From CBDIHP01 sp965279195 (GTDB lineage: Bacteria; Planctomycetota; Planctomycetia; Isosphaerales; Isosphaeraceae), in NCBI GenBank assembly GCA_965279195.1, contig CBDIHP010000020.1, forward strand, positions 1 through 57,107: 57,107 nucleotides of DNA, given 5' to 3'. Positions within the stretch are counted from its first letter, which is position 1. Each line of letters opens with the position of its first letter. Shown piece by piece: positions 39,644-46,071 of this stretch. A model generated the notes under the pieces. That model was not told the DNA's origin. It was given only the letters and a program-made list of their open reading frames with translations, and did no database searches. The position numbers and the translations under genes are program-made.

Positions 39644-41116
39644 ATGAAGAAACGCAAGGATCACAGGGCGACGCACGCGGCCGGCCTGTTCGACGAGCTG
39701 GTGATCGACAACTTCGCCGGCGGCGGCGGTGCGTCGCTCGGCATCGAGCATGCCCTGGGCCGCGCGGTGGACGTGGCGATCAATCACAGCCGCGACGCCG
39801 TTGCGATGCACTCGATCAATCACCCGGCGACTCTCCACCACTGCGAGGACGTTTGGCGCGCCAACCCGGTCGAGATCGCCGGGGGCCGCCCCGTGGGCCT
39901 CTGCTGGTTCTCGCCCGACTGCCGCCACTTCTCGCATGCCAAGGGCGGCAAGCCGGTGGAGAAGAAGATTCGGGGCCTGGCCTGGGTCGTCGTCCGGTGG
40001 GCCAGGCGGGTCAAGCCTCGCGTCATCATGCTTGAGAATGTCCGCGAGTTCCTCACCTGGGGGCCGCTGGGATCGGACGACCGGCCGTGCCCCGTCCGCA
40101 AGGGCCTCACGTTCAAGCGATGGGTGGGCCAGCTGCGAACCCTCGGATACGAGGTCGAGTGGAAGATCCTCAACGCCGCCGACTTCGGGGCCCCGACGAG
40201 CCGCAAGCGCCTGTTCCTCATCGCCCGATGCGACGGCTCGCCGATCGTCTGGCCCGAGCCGACGCACGGGCCGGGCCGCCCGAAACCCCATCGCTCCGCA
40301 GCGGAGTGCATCGACTGGTCGATCCCGTGCCCCTCGATCTTCCTGACGAGGGAGGAGGCCAGGCCCCTCGGGCTGGTCCGGCCCCTGGCCGAGAAGACGA
40401 TGCGTCGGATCGCGATGGGCGTGAAGCGATACGTCCTCGACAACCCGAGGCCGTTCCTCGTCCAGGTCAACCACGGCGGCGACGGGTTCCGTGGCCAGGC
40501 CGCCGACGCCCCGCTCCCGACCGTCACGGGCCGCCACGGGTTCGGCGTCGTCGCCCCGTTCGTGGTCGCGCAGCACGGCGAGCGAGAGGGCCAGCCGCCC
40601 AGGACGCACGGCGTCGGCGTCCCGTTCCCCACCGTCACGCCCCAGGGGTTCGTCCTGGCGTCCGCATTCATATCGAAATACTTCGGGGGCGTCGTCGGGT
40701 CCGGGGCCGAGCTGACCGATCCGCTGCCGACCGTCACGGGCCAGGGCAACCACATCGGCGAGGTCCGGGCGTTCCTGACCAAGTATTACGGGAACGCCAC
40801 GGGCCAAGGCCTGGACGAGCCCATGCACACCATTACCGGGGCCGATCGGTTTGGGCTCGTCTCGATCGCGGGCGAGTCCTATCAGATCGCCGACATCGGC
40901 CTGCGGATGCTGCGGCCCCGCGAGCTTTACCGGGCCCAGGGCTTCCCCGACAGCTACATCATCGAGCCGACGATCCGGGGCAAGCCGATGCCGATCTCGG
41001 CCCAGGTCAAGCTCTGCGGCAACTCGGTGCCACCCCAGCTTAGCGAGGCGCTCGTCCGGGCGAACTTCACCGAGGAGGCCGCCCCGGCCCGTCGCCGGAA
41101 GATGGCCCTCGCGTGA
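39644..41116 (+). CDS. DNA (cytosine-5) methyltransferase
   Basis: This 490-residue enzyme has motif I 'DNFAGGGGASLGIEHALG', motif IV in the phage form 'CWFSPDCRHFSHAKGGKP' (Cys of PDC as nucleophile), motif VI 'VIMLENVREFL', motif VIII 'APTSRKRLFLIARCDG' and motif X 'KLCGNSVPPQLSEALVRANF'. Between VIII and X are four copies of a short motif ('PLPTVTGRHGFGVV', 'PFPTVTPQGF', 'PLPTVTGQGNH', 'PMHTITGADRF') in the target-recognition area. GAGAGGAA precedes the ATG. It could protect phage DNA from restriction. Confidence 0.85.
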   Translation: MKKRKDHRATHAAGLFDELVIDNFAGGGGASLGIEHALGRAVDVAINHSRDAVAMHSINHPATLHHCEDVWRANPVEIAGGRPVGLCWFSPDCRHFSHAKGGKPVEKKIRGLAWVVVRWARRVKPRVIMLENVREFLTWGPLGSDDRPCPVRKGLTFKRWVGQLRTLGYEVEWKILNAADFGAPTSRKRLFLIARCDGSPIVWPEPTHGPGRPKPHRSAAECIDWSIPCPSIFLTREEARPLGLVRPLAEKTMRRIAMGVKRYVLDNPRPFLVQVNHGGDGFRGQAADAPLPTVTGRHGFGVVAPFVVAQHGEREGQPPRTHGVGVPFPTVTPQGFVLASAFISKYFGGVVGSGAELTDPLPTVTGQGNHIGEVRAFLTKYYGNATGQGLDEPMHTITGADRFGLVSIAGESYQIADIGLRMLRPRELYRAQGFPDSYIIEPTIRGKPMPISAQVKLCGNSVPPQLSEALVRANFTEEAAPARRRKMALA

Positions 41117-41122
41117 GCCTCG

Positions 41123-41449
41123 CTACTTCACCCGCCCCTCCCGCTCATCGAACTGCTCCGTCTGGCCGCCGACGACGTTGACCTTGAACCAGCGGTATCG
41201 GTCCAGGTCGTTCGCCGAATAGCTCAGATCCATCCGCTCCGGGGGGCCGTTGATCTCGGCCCCCACCAGCTCCATCCGGACGTGGGGGTAGCGGGTGCGG
41301 AAGTGGATCCGGGCGAGCTGCTCGGCCGAGTACCGCGACCAGGTGGCGGGGTCGGAAAACGGCGGGTCGGCGACCGGGGCGGGGGAGGGGGCCGGGGCAC
41401 CGGAGCAACCGACGGCCAGGACGACGAGCAGGGACGCGAACCGACGCAT
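41123..41449 (-). CDS. Predicted lipoprotein
   Basis: This 108-residue minus-strand protein has a type II signal: 'MRRFASLLVVLAVGCSG', with positively charged start, hydrophobic core and lipobox 'AVGC'. It continues with a Pro/Ala linker and a small domain ('IHFRTRYPHVRMELVGAEIN', 'RYRWFKVNVVGG'). It sits alone between plus-strand genes. Phage lipoproteins of this size often act in lysogens, for example by blocking superinfection, but no specific role is shown. Confidence 0.65.
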   Translation of the reverse strand: MRRFASLLVVLAVGCSGAPAPSPAPVADPPFSDPATWSRYSAEQLARIHFRTRYPHVRMELVGAEINGPPERMDLSYSANDLDRYRWFKVNVVGGQTEQFDEREGRVK

Positions 41450-41463
41450 GGGGTGGTCCTCAG

Positions 41464-41697
41464 ATGGAGACGCCGAAGAAGCCGACGGTGGAGCAGCTCC
41501 GGGCCGACTCGACCCGCCTGCTCGACGAACTGGAGTCGCGACGCGAGGCGCTGATCGGGGCCAGGCGGGACGCGTCCTGGCTCACCCTGCACATCGCGAT
41601 CCTCGAGCAACTGATCGGGCGGCTCCCGAAGCCGCGACGACCGAAGACGCCACCCCCTGCGGAAATGCAGGGGGCTTTCGACTGGAGCCAGGCATGA
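41464..41697 (+). CDS. Small helical protein
   Basis: This 77-residue protein, 'STRLLDELESRREALIGARR' then 'WLTLHIAILEQLIGRLPKP', is mainly helix. It overlaps the ATG of the excisionase-like gene by four bases, so it is translationally coupled to it. It starts 14 bases from the divergent lipoprotein gene. The function is unknown. Confidence 0.6.
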   Translation: METPKKPTVEQLRADSTRLLDELESRREALIGARRDASWLTLHIAILEQLIGRLPKPRRPKTPPPAEMQGAFDWSQA

Positions 41698-42002
41698 ATC
41701 CACTTCTCACCGTGGCCGAGGTCGCCGCCATCCTCAGGCGATCCCAGGCCTACGTCACCGGCCTCATCCTCGACGGCCACCTCCGGGTGGTCCAGCTCCC
41801 CGGCTCGGCCAGGCCGGCGAGGACCCGGGGCCGCAAGGACTATCGGATCCGCCAGGCCGACCTCGACGCCTTCCTGGCCTCCTCGACGACGGCGGCCCCC
41901 CGGCCCGAGCCCGCGGCCAAGACGAGGGCCCCGAAGGCGGCCCCGCAGCCGGTCGGGGCGGGCCTGTTCGTCTGGGACGGGAAGCGCCGCCTCAAGATCT
42001 GA
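41694..42002 (+). CDS. Excisionase-like / MerR-type helix-turn-helix protein
   Basis: This 102-residue protein has an N-terminal winged helix-turn-helix 'LLTVAEVAAILRRSQAYVTG' and 'LDGHLRVVQLPG', then a basic 'GRKDYRIRQADLDAFLAS', the standard shape of a phage excisionase or AlpA-like protein. The C-terminal half is Ala/Pro/Lys-rich. It lies 130 bp from the end of the convergent integrase and is the best candidate recombination directionality factor. Confidence 0.65.
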   Translation: MNPLLTVAEVAAILRRSQAYVTGLILDGHLRVVQLPGSARPARTRGRKDYRIRQADLDAFLASSTTAAPRPEPAAKTRAPKAAPQPVGAGLFVWDGKRRLKI

Positions 42003-42131
42003 GGATTTCGCTGGAAATGCGTTCACGGTGTCTGTTAGTCTACTCCTCGGCCGACGCGGGGTTGTGGGTTCCTCTCCGCGGTGGCGACTCCTTGGCGGAT
42101 CGGATTCGGACGTGGGACGCCGGTCGTCTCC
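42003..42131. other. Gap between excisionase-like and integrase genes
   Basis: The two genes converge on this 129-bp stretch. I see no clear terminator hairpin, promoter or small ORF that would be preferred. Confidence 0.3.
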
Positions 42132-43382
42132 CTAAACGGGGGGCGGCCGGCGTTTCTCGTTGCGCCTCCGCTCCATCTCCTCGGCCAGCCCGGTCAGGTG
42201 GCCGGTCGTCAGGTGGGCATAGGTCGTCTCGATCACCCGGACGCTGGTGTTGTGCAGCACGGCCACGTCATGCACGTTGCCCCCGTTCATCAGGTCATCG
42301 CTGATCTTCGAGTGCCGGAAGGCGTAGGGCACGAACCGGCCCGGCCCCTCGGTGACGACCGGCAGCCCATCCGCCGCCGCCGCGAGCACCAGCTTCCGCA
42401 CCGCCTGCTGGTAGGCCGACTCCTTCCACGGCTCGCCCGCCTCGGCCGACACCGCCCCGCGCGACTCGCAGAACCGCCCCCGCTTGTGGGTGAACACGAA
42501 CTCCCGGTGATGGTCGGGGATCCGCCGGATGAGGCGCAGGATGAGGCGGGCCCGCCGGCCCAGGGGGATCGTCCGGAGCTGCTCGGTGCGGGTCGTGAGC
42601 TTGTTCCGGACCCGGGCGACCTTGCGGTCCAGGTCGATCCCGTCCCATGTCAGCGCGATCGCCTCGGCCGGGCGGCAACCGGTCTCGGCGATGAACCAGG
42701 TCAGCAGGACGGTCATCCTGGCGAACCGCCGGTAGAGTTCGGTCTCCTTCGCCGACGCCCGCGCCCAGGCCCAGCGGAGGAACCGCTCGACCAGATCCTG
42801 CTCGACGTACCGGACGGGCCGGACGCCGATCTTCGGCGCCTTGAGGTCGTCCAGGGGGTTCGCCGGCACCAGCTGCACCGGACGCCGCGACTTGTCGATC
42901 TTCGCCGCCCAGGACCAGGCGGCCCGGATCGAGCGGACGATCCGGCCGACATAGTGGGGCGAGTATCCCCCGGCGGTCATCCGGTCGACCAGCGATTGCA
43001 CGTCGGCCAGGTCGAGGTCCCGGGCCGTCTTCGCGTGGAGCGGGGCCGACTGCCCCTCGGGGACGTGGCGGGCGACGATGGGGAGCACCTCGGCGTAGCC
43101 CCGCACCGTCCTTGGCTCGCGGCTCCGCTCGGCCCACTCCATGAACGATTCCAGGACGTCGCGCACGGTGAGGGCGGCCGAGGGGTCCGCCTCCAGGGCC
43201 AGGAGCCCGGCCCGGTAGTTCAGCATCTGACGGAGGGCCTTCTCCTGCTCGGCCTTCCCAATCCCGGTGAAGTGGACCGGGCGGCGTCGTCGGCGGCCCT
43301 TGCCGTCCACCCACGCCTCGCCGACCTCCGAGCACCACGCGCCCTCGCGTTCGTCCCACCAGACTTTCGGCGGGCGGCCCAT
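42132..43382 (-). CDS. int: Tyrosine-type integrase
   Basis: This 416-residue protein starts at the ATG complementary to 43380-43382, eight bases after GGAGG; a further upstream start would put the attP arm into the gene. The N-terminal arm-binding domain (1-60) is basic ('VDGKGRRRRRPVHFTGIG'). The core-binding domain follows, then the catalytic domain: 'FIAETGCRPAEAIALTWDGI' (catalytic Arg), 'NKLTTRTEQLRTIPLG', 'VPYAFRHSKISDD' (second Arg; the usual HxxR His is Tyr here), 'LHNTSVRVIETTYAHL' (nucleophile Tyr). It recombines attP with a host tRNA-Asp gene by inference. Confidence 0.85.
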   Translation of the reverse strand: MGRPPKVWWDEREGAWCSEVGEAWVDGKGRRRRRPVHFTGIGKAEQEKALRQMLNYRAGLLALEADPSAALTVRDVLESFMEWAERSREPRTVRGYAEVLPIVARHVPEGQSAPLHAKTARDLDLADVQSLVDRMTAGGYSPHYVGRIVRSIRAAWSWAAKIDKSRRPVQLVPANPLDDLKAPKIGVRPVRYVEQDLVERFLRWAWARASAKETELYRRFARMTVLLTWFIAETGCRPAEAIALTWDGIDLDRKVARVRNKLTTRTEQLRTIPLGRRARLILRLIRRIPDHHREFVFTHKRGRFCESRGAVSAEAGEPWKESAYQQAVRKLVLAAAADGLPVVTEGPGRFVPYAFRHSKISDDLMNGGNVHDVAVLHNTSVRVIETTYAHLTTGHLTGLAEEMERRRNEKRRPPPV

Positions 43383-43507
43383 CGCTCTGCCTCCGGGAAA
43401 AGTTTCCCCGGGAATTTCCCCGGGCCGGTTTCCATGGGTCCATGGTAGCGGCCGGGGCTGCAAACGAAAATGCCCACCCGGTAAGGACTTGGGTGGGCAT
43501 CTCTCAG
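43383..43507. promoter_or_regulatory. attP left arm and integrase upstream region
   Basis: GGGAAA (43395-43400), TTTCCC (43403-43408), GGGAA (43410-43414) and TTTCCC (43415-43420) form two adjacent inverted repeats, with TTTCC at 43429-43433. These resemble integrase arm-type binding sites and overlap the expected promoter of the integrase gene, so the protein may repress itself. The minus-strand terminator at 43470-43500 is inside this region. Confidence 0.55.
43466..43500 (-). terminator. Minus-strand terminator next to attP
   Basis: ATGCCCACCC (43470-43479) pairs with GGGTGGGCAT (43491-43500) over an 11-base loop. On the minus strand the hairpin is followed by TTTTCGTTT. It lies directly after the tRNA 3' half, so after integration it would end the host tRNA transcript before it reads into the integrase gene. 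Confidence 0.7.
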
Positions 43508-43554
43508 CGAGGATGACGGGGCTCGAACCCGCAACCTCCGGCGTGACAGGCCGT
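43508..43554 (-). other. attP: attP core: 3' half of tRNA-Asp(GTC)
   Basis: Read on the minus strand, 43554 to 43508 is the 3' half of a tRNA-Asp: anticodon stem and loop CTGTCAC (anticodon GTC), variable loop, T-arm GCGGG-TTCGAGC-CCCGT, acceptor strand CATCCTC and discriminator G73, with no encoded CCA. The matching 5' half is not present. The inverted repeat GGCCGT (43549-43554) and ACGGCC (43567-43572) overlaps the anticodon stem and may be the core-type crossover site. This is the usual target of phages that integrate into a tRNA gene and restore it. Confidence 0.75.
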
Positions 43555-43572
43555 CAGATGTACTGAACGGCC

Positions 43573-43709
43573 GTCAATTCCGTCGGCGCAACCTCGTTTG
43601 TGATTGACGGATGGGGCCGAAGCAGTTTACTCTCGTTTTCCGGAATTCCGAGCAATCCGGAGGGAAATCAAGGCGGTTTCCCTGCGAATTTCCCTGGAGG
43701 GCGGATCCC
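43573..43709. promoter_or_regulatory. attP right arm
   Basis: The region repeats the arm motif: GGGAAA (43662-43667), TTTCCC (43677-43682) and TTTCCC (43689-43694), plus the palindrome CGGAATTCCG (43641-43650). 'GAATTTCCC' occurs on both sides of the core. The region ends at the ribosome site GGAGGG for the GTG at 43710. Confidence 0.5.
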
Positions 43710-43931
43710 GTGAGCACTGCACTCGTCAACCCGGCGATGGAAAGCCTAGCCGCTCTGGGCGTTATTGTCGATCCCGGTTTGCCCTACGACCCCGCAAATG
43801 GTCACCCCGGCTTCGAGGTCCACGGCCAGATGGTCGCGGTGTCGCCCCTCGCCCTCCATCGGATCCCCCGGTCCCACGCCCAGGAATCGCCCAGGAATCG
43901 CCAGGGGACGCCGGCGGCGGCGGCCCGCTGA
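43710..43931 (+). CDS. Small hypothetical protein (GTG start)
   Basis: This 73-residue protein starts with GTG eight bases after GGAGGG. It begins 'VSTALVNPAMESLAALGVIV' and ends Ala-rich. The frame is open 99 bases upstream through the attP arm, which is ignored. No family is recognised. Confidence 0.5.
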   Translation: MSTALVNPAMESLAALGVIVDPGLPYDPANGHPGFEVHGQMVAVSPLALHRIPRSHAQESPRNRQGTPAAAAR

Positions 43932-44003
43932 TCCTTCGCCCGGGGCATCCCCGATCGCGTGGCGGGGGCCCTGGGCGTTCCTCCGAGCGAATAGGAGCGC
44001 GCC

Positions 44004-44672
44004 ATGTCAGGGCAGAAGGAAACCGTCCTCTGCGTCCCCGAGGCCGTCCGGCTCTGGATGTCGATCGAGCACGGGTTCACCCAGGCGTTCGACCGCGACG
44101 TGAGGGAGCTGCTGGCGGCCGGCGTCGGCTGCTGGCTCGACAAGGAGAGGGCCGAGCAGGATCCGGCCTGGAAGCAGCTGATCCCCTACTGCCTGATCGT
44201 CCGGGACGGGAAGCTGCTCAGCTACCGCCGGGGTCAGGCATGCGGCGAGTCGCGACTGGCCGGGAAGCTCGCGTTCGGCATCGGCGGCCACGTCGACAAG
44301 TCGCGCGATGAGGCTCCCGGCGATGTCGTCTGCCCGGCCTATGTGCGGCACGGGGCGGCGATCCGCCGGGGCCTCGGCGCGGAGCTGGGCGAGGAGCTGG
44401 AGATCGGCGGGGCCGGTCTGCTCATCCGGCCCTACTTCGAGGGCTTCCTCTACGATGAGCTGACCGAGGTCGGCCGGGTCCACCTGGGCCTGGTCTACCT
44501 GCTGGAGCTGCCGAAGCATGCGGTCGTCCGCTCGGTCGATGAGGCGGTGACGGACCTCGCCTGGAAGCAGCCGGTCGAATACGTGTCGCAGTTCGCCAAC
44601 TCGGGGGAGACGCCCGAGGGGTGGACGAGGATCCTCCTCGAAGCCTACATGAATCAGCAGATTTTGCATTGA
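44004..44672 (+). CDS. Nudix-fold-like hydrolase
   Basis: This 222-residue protein shows the Nudix fold order: 'SRLAGKLAFGIGGHVDKSRD' (G of the Nudix box), then 'HGAAIRRGLGAELGEELEIG', which stands where 'REl.EEtGi' belongs, then 'VHLGLVYLLEL'. The box is longer than usual (insertion of about 15 residues) and the first catalytic Glu-bearing REx part reads RGLGAEL, so substrate or activity may differ. Members of this group are seen in phages and may hydrolyse nucleotide derivatives. Its stop overlaps the promoter of the RNA region. Confidence 0.6.
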   Translation: MSGQKETVLCVPEAVRLWMSIEHGFTQAFDRDVRELLAAGVGCWLDKERAEQDPAWKQLIPYCLIVRDGKLLSYRRGQACGESRLAGKLAFGIGGHVDKSRDEAPGDVVCPAYVRHGAAIRRGLGAELGEELEIGGAGLLIRPYFEGFLYDELTEVGRVHLGLVYLLELPKHAVVRSVDEAVTDLAWKQPVEYVSQFANSGETPEGWTRILLEAYMNQQILH

Positions 44673-44697
44673 CGGGCGTTCAGAAGTGAGGTTACGA
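44669..44697 (+). promoter_or_regulatory. Sigma-70-type promoter for the RNA/tRNA region
   Basis: TTGACG (44669-44674), 17 bp, TTACGA (44692-44697). It is among the best promoter matches I found in the window, and the only sequence ahead of the structured region and tRNA. The -35 box overlaps the stop codon of the Nudix-like gene. Transcription would begin near 44704. Confidence 0.6.
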
Positions 44698-44703
44698 TCA
44701 CCC

Positions 44704-44850
44704 CTACTTCGTCACTCCACCCGCCGATGACCCGGAGTAGCTACCCGGAGAGGCGACGCGTGACTCCGGGCGCCGCAGCGGTGGATACCGGCCCGGGCGG
44801 ATGCTGGTCGCAGTCAGGGCAGGGGCGGCCCACCAGCAAGCCCCAACAAT
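44704..44850 (+). ncRNA. Candidate structured RNA with alternative stems
   Basis: No convincing ORF fills this stretch. CCCGGAG occurs twice (44730-44736 and 44743-44749) and both copies can pair with one CTCCGGG (44763-44769), giving two mutually exclusive hairpins. GCTGGT (44802-44807) pairs with ACCAGC (44831-44836). It ends where the tRNA begins. It may be a leader, a processed RNA of its own, or a switch. It does not match any RNA family I recognise. Confidence 0.4.
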
Positions 44851-44924
44851 GCCGGGGTGGAGAAGTTGGTCATCTCGTCGGCCTCATAAGCCGAAGATCG
44901 CTGGTTCGAGTACAGCCCCCGACA
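44851..44924 (+). tRNA. tRNA with CAT anticodon (Met or Ile2)
   Basis: The 74-base sequence folds as a cloverleaf: acceptor GCCGGGG/CCCCGAC (one C2-A71 mismatch), D-arm GAGA/TCTC with GG in the loop, anticodon stem TCGGC/GCCGA and loop CTCATAA (anticodon CAT at 44885-44887), variable loop AGATC, T-arm GCTGG-TTCGAGT-ACAGC (G53-A61 mismatch), discriminator A. CCA is not encoded. It could be elongator tRNA-Met or tRNA-Ile with a modified CAT anticodon. The two mismatches leave open that it is decaying or has a special use. Confidence 0.75.
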
Positions 44925-45118
44925 CTCGGCAGACGTCCCCGGCTTGCGTCACGGTCGCGATTGGGTCGCGGGCGGTTTCGCGGGGGGAACGAGAGGGCGT
45001 CCTGCCGAACTCATGACCTTGGGCGGAATGCCCTACATGGTTGATGCCCGTGCCGGTGCCATGTTCGGCATGACACCGCGAATGTCTTGGACGGCGAAAC
45101 ACGGATAGCCACCAACGC
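44925..45118 (+). other. Region after the tRNA; no firm gene
   Basis: A 31-codon, Met-rich ORF (45013-45108, 'MTLGGMPYMVDARAGAMFGM') is present but its ribosome site is far away. I see no second tRNA. The RNA from the upstream promoter probably ends at the hairpin at 45120-45154. Confidence 0.3.
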
Positions 45119-45119
45119 G

Positions 45120-45161
45120 ACCGCCCGGCTCCTCGAAAGGGGATGCCGGGCGGTTCGCGTT
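45120..45161. terminator. Hairpin between converging transcripts
   Basis: ACCGCCCGGC (45120-45129) pairs with GCCGGGCGGT (45145-45154) over a 15-base loop, followed by TCGCGTTT. It can end the tRNA transcript on the plus strand, and it lies right after the last minus-strand gene, so it may serve both directions. Confidence 0.6.
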
Positions 45162-45401
45162 TCAGGGCTCGACCGGGGAACCATCCGGCATGATCGTCGC
45201 CCGCCCGATCTTGGCGACCTTCGCCTCTCGGATGCCCCATCCGATCGTGATATCGAAGTGCTTGAACGTGATCCTGCTCTGCGGGGTCGGGTCGCCGGTC
45301 GCTATCCCGATCATCCCCAGGCACTCGCCTTCGAGAACCTGAATGATGTCACCGTGCCGGATCGGCTGATCCTCTGGCTTCGGGGCCTCTTCGCTGCTCA
45401 T
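45162..45401 (-). CDS. Small hypothetical protein, last of the minus operon
   Basis: This 79-residue protein includes 'HGDIIQVLEGECLGMIGIAT', a beta-barrel-like start similar to small SH3/KOW-type folds, and ends 'TIMPDGSPVEP'. No family is recognised. It is the distal gene of the minus-strand accessory operon. Confidence 0.6.
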   Translation of the reverse strand: MSSEEAPKPEDQPIRHGDIIQVLEGECLGMIGIATGDPTPQSRITFKHFDITIGWGIREAKVAKIGRATIMPDGSPVEP

Positions 45402-45462
45402 GCTGGGTATCCTCGGGCGTGGAGTGGCGTGTTAAGCAATGCGACGTTTCGGGGCCGACCCG

Positions 45463-46071
45463 TCAAGTAATAGGCTGGTTCCTCGCGGCCCGCCACTCCC
45501 GGATCCACCCGACGGTGATCTTGTTGGCGGCCTTGGTCTCGTCGTCTAGCGAGGAGATCCAGGCCCAACCGAGGGCAAGACCTTCCTCCTGCATCGCGTC
45601 CACGTCGCTTGCGCGGATCGACAAGAACGGCGGGTACCATTCCTCCCGGACTTGGTGCCGAAAGTCGATATTCGGTGTGCTCATCAAGAAGCCGTGGACG
45701 AATGTCCAAAAATTGTTGGCAGCGATGAACCGCTCCATCAGCTCGTCGAAGGTCGCGTTGCCGTAATCCAGGATGCGATAGACCAGCCGTTCTTGCGGGA
45801 TAACGGCCAGTCGATCCATGAAGTCGAAGAATGACTCCTTGTAGTCCGCTTTATCGCAGTATCCTTCGGCCCCGCATCCGCACCAGCCGACGCCATCGAC
45901 CCAGCCGAAGTGTCGGTGCCCCGAGTCCTCGTGGATGTACTTGCCGCAGACGTTGCAATAGACGTGGTAGTCCTCGCACTCCTCGCACAAGCCGCCTTGC
46001 ACCTCGTCGGCCGGCTTGAGTTCGTCGCAATATGTACATCGCTTGCGGCGTTTGACCTTGGCCTTGCTCAT
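45463..46071 (-). CDS. Cys-rich zinc-finger protein
   Basis: I start this at the ATG complementary to 46069-46071, overlapping the stop of the sigma gene by four bases. The 202-residue product has a Lys/Arg start ('MSKAKVKRRKRCTYCDELKP'), then Cys/His pairs 'CEECEDYHVYCNVCGKYI' and 'WCGCGAEGYC', likely two or three zinc sites, then a helical C-terminal half rich in Trp/Phe. Coupling to a sigma factor raises the possibility that it acts as a partner or regulator of transcription. No specific family is recognised. Confidence 0.6.
   Translation of the reverse strand: MSKAKVKRRKRCTYCDELKPADEVQGGLCEECEDYHVYCNVCGKYIHEDSGHRHFGWVDGVGWCGCGAEGYCDKADYKESFFDFMDRLAVIPQERLVYRILDYGNATFDELMERFIAANNFWTFVHGFLMSTPNIDFRHQVREEWYPPFLSIRASDVDAMQEEGLALGWAWISSLDDETKAANKITVGWIREWRAARNQPIT

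Noticed and set aside
43267..43566. Plus-strand ORF ending MTGLEPATSGVTGRQMY
   Set aside because: This peptide is the well-known spurious translation of the antisense of a tRNA-Asp/attachment region. It overlaps the integrase and the attP core.
45013..45108. 31-codon Met-rich ORF after the tRNA
   Set aside because: The nearest ribosome-site-like sequence is too far away, and the stretch is more likely part of an untranslated RNA.
44884..45324. 146-codon minus-strand ORF over the tRNA
   Set aside because: It runs antisense to the tRNA and through the terminator hairpin. The gene at 45162-45401 in another frame is better supported.
45087..45470. 127-codon plus-strand ORF
   Set aside because: It starts with TTG without a ribosome site, crosses the hairpin and is antisense to the minus gene at 45162-45401.
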